From UBA1172 sp002457135 (GTDB taxonomy: Bacteria > Pseudomonadota > Alphaproteobacteria > Puniceispirillales > UBA1172), in contig CBFIBR010000027.1 in assembly GCA_965660935.1 (NCBI GenBank), positions 1 through 22,937 of the forward strand: DNA of 22,937 bases, written 5' to 3'. A program made the position numbers and the translations under genes. Position 1 is the stretch's first letter. Every line of letters starts with the position of its first letter. Below the pieces are notes generated by a model. The model was not told where the DNA came from and did no database searches. It saw nothing but the letters and a program-made list of their open reading frames with translations. This document shows, in pieces, positions 22,378 to 22,937 of the stretch.

Positions 22378-22417
22378 GGAGAGGCAGTATAGGAGAGGCG
22401 GGAGAGGCAGGATAGGC
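22378..22417. repeat. Purine-rich imperfect tandem repeat between convergent genes
   Basis: The 51-base spacer between the HEPN-like gene (+) and lipB (-) contains GGAGAGGC at 22378-22385, 22392-22399 and 22401-22408, and the variant GGATAGGC at 22410-22417. The last three form a 9-base tandem array; the first is offset by 14 bases through an extra AGTATA-like insert. The + strand is almost pure purine with no hairpin, so no intrinsic terminator serves either gene here. Probably slippage-derived; a role in Rho-dependent termination of lipB, whose transcript would be C-rich here, is possible. Confidence 0.7.
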
Positions 22418-22421
22418 GGGG

Positions 22422-22937
22422 CTAGAATTCAAACGCCTTGTTGAACTGCTGCCTCAACGCCTCATCCAGTGTATCCATGGTGATCGCCACCCCCTCACGA
22501 TGAAGGGAGGTCACGCCGCCATCATCCACCCCGCAGGGAACAATCCCCTCAAAGGCGGTCAGGTCAGGGTCAAGGTTGATCGCCATGCCGTGCCAGCTGA
22601 CCCAGCGCGTCATCCGGATACCGATAGCGGCGATCTTGTCAGGGGGCGCGCCATCCCGCATCAGCCAGACCCCGGGCAGGCCGTCACGGCGCATTGCCTC
22701 CAGCCCGAACTGCCCCAGGGTCAGGATCACCCATTCTTCGACCTGGCGGACAAAGCGGCGGATATCACGCCCGCGTGCCTCAACATCCAGCATGGTGTAA
22801 CCGACACGCTGGCCCGGGCCATGCCAGGTCCACTCGCCCCCCCGGCCGGTTTCCCGCACCAGCGCATCACCGGGGTTGAGCAGATCACCAGGCTTGGCCG
22901 AACTGCCCGCGGTGTAAACAGGCGGATGCTGGACCAG
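22422..22937 (-). CDS. lipB: Octanoyl-[ACP]:protein octanoyltransferase LipB (5' truncated by window)
   Basis: Transfers octanoyl from acyl carrier protein to lipoyl domains, the first step of protein lipoylation, in the cytoplasm. The frame is open from the window edge, giving 171 residues; about 40-50 N-terminal residues lie beyond 22937. Order of motifs in the fragment: VQHPPVYTAGSSAK at the edge, GRGGEWTWHGPGQRVGY (the GG-x4-HGPGQ substrate motif), then DKIAAIGIR with the catalytic lysine (fragment residue 101) and NLDPDLTAFEGIVPCGV with the catalytic cysteine (residue 135). The protein ends FNKAFEF. It is convergent with the pcc unit. The motif has WHGPGQ where YHGPGQ or THHGPGQ is more usual, a mild variant. 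Confidence 0.96.
   Translation of the reverse strand: MVQHPPVYTAGSSAKPGDLLNPGDALVRETGRGGEWTWHGPGQRVGYTMLDVEARGRDIRRFVRQVEEWVILTLGQFGLEAMRRDGLPGVWLMRDGAPPDKIAAIGIRMTRWVSWHGMAINLDPDLTAFEGIVPCGVDDGGVTSLHREGVAITMDTLDEALRQQFNKAFEF

Noticed and set aside
1..22937. CRISPR arrays, tRNA or rRNA genes, insertion sequences, phage or defence islands
   Set aside because: No regularly spaced repeats, cloverleaf genes, terminal inverted repeats, transposases or integrases were seen. Nearly all of the window is accounted for by housekeeping genes.

Overview
The window is chromosomal DNA from an alphaproteobacterium. Evidence: the S10-spc-alpha ribosomal protein cluster has adk between secY and rpsM, rpmJ and rpsD are missing from their enterobacterial places, Adk is the short-LID form, and an ATP12-type F1 chaperone and a propionyl-CoA carboxylase pair sit nearby. 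Composition is GC-rich by eye, more so after 14.1 kb. A Rhodospirillales- or SAR116-like lineage would fit, but the sequence alone does not settle the order.

Region 1 (1-14095), translation machinery, all on the + strand: the 3' end of tuf, then the S10 block (rpsJ, rplC, rplD, rplW, rplB, rpsS, rplV, rpsC, rplP, rpmC, rpsQ), the spc block (rplN, rplX, rplE, rpsN, rpsH, rplF, rplR, rpsE, rpmD, rplO, secY, adk) and the alpha block (rpsM, rpsK, rpoA, rplQ). Most gaps are 2-20 bases and several genes overlap at stop/start. The one long gap inside the cluster (126 bases, before rpsM) carries a near-consensus sigma-70 promoter (TTGACT, 16 bases, TATAAT). Small hairpins lie between tuf and rpsJ and between rpsK and rpoA. 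A strong intrinsic terminator follows rplQ.

Region 2 (14147-22370), a second tightly packed + strand unit: rarA (AAA+ ATPase at stalled forks), a DUF429-like RNase H-fold protein, crcB (fluoride channel), an RluC/RluD-type pseudouridine synthase, an ATP12-type F1-ATPase assembly chaperone, pccB and pccA (propionyl-CoA carboxylase), and a 124-residue protein with a HEPN-like R-x4-H motif. Neighbours overlap or nearly touch, and several starts lack a clear Shine-Dalgarno sequence, so translational coupling is likely.

Region 3 (22371-22937): a 51-base spacer with purine-rich 9-base repeats, then lipB on the - strand, cut by the window end.

No intergenic stretch exceeds about 130 bases. I saw no rRNA, tRNA, CRISPR array, insertion sequence or phage gene. 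Most of the window is conventional housekeeping. The best candidates for something under-described are the DUF429-like protein overlapping rarA and the HEPN-like protein behind pccA. Neither is strong evidence for a new system.
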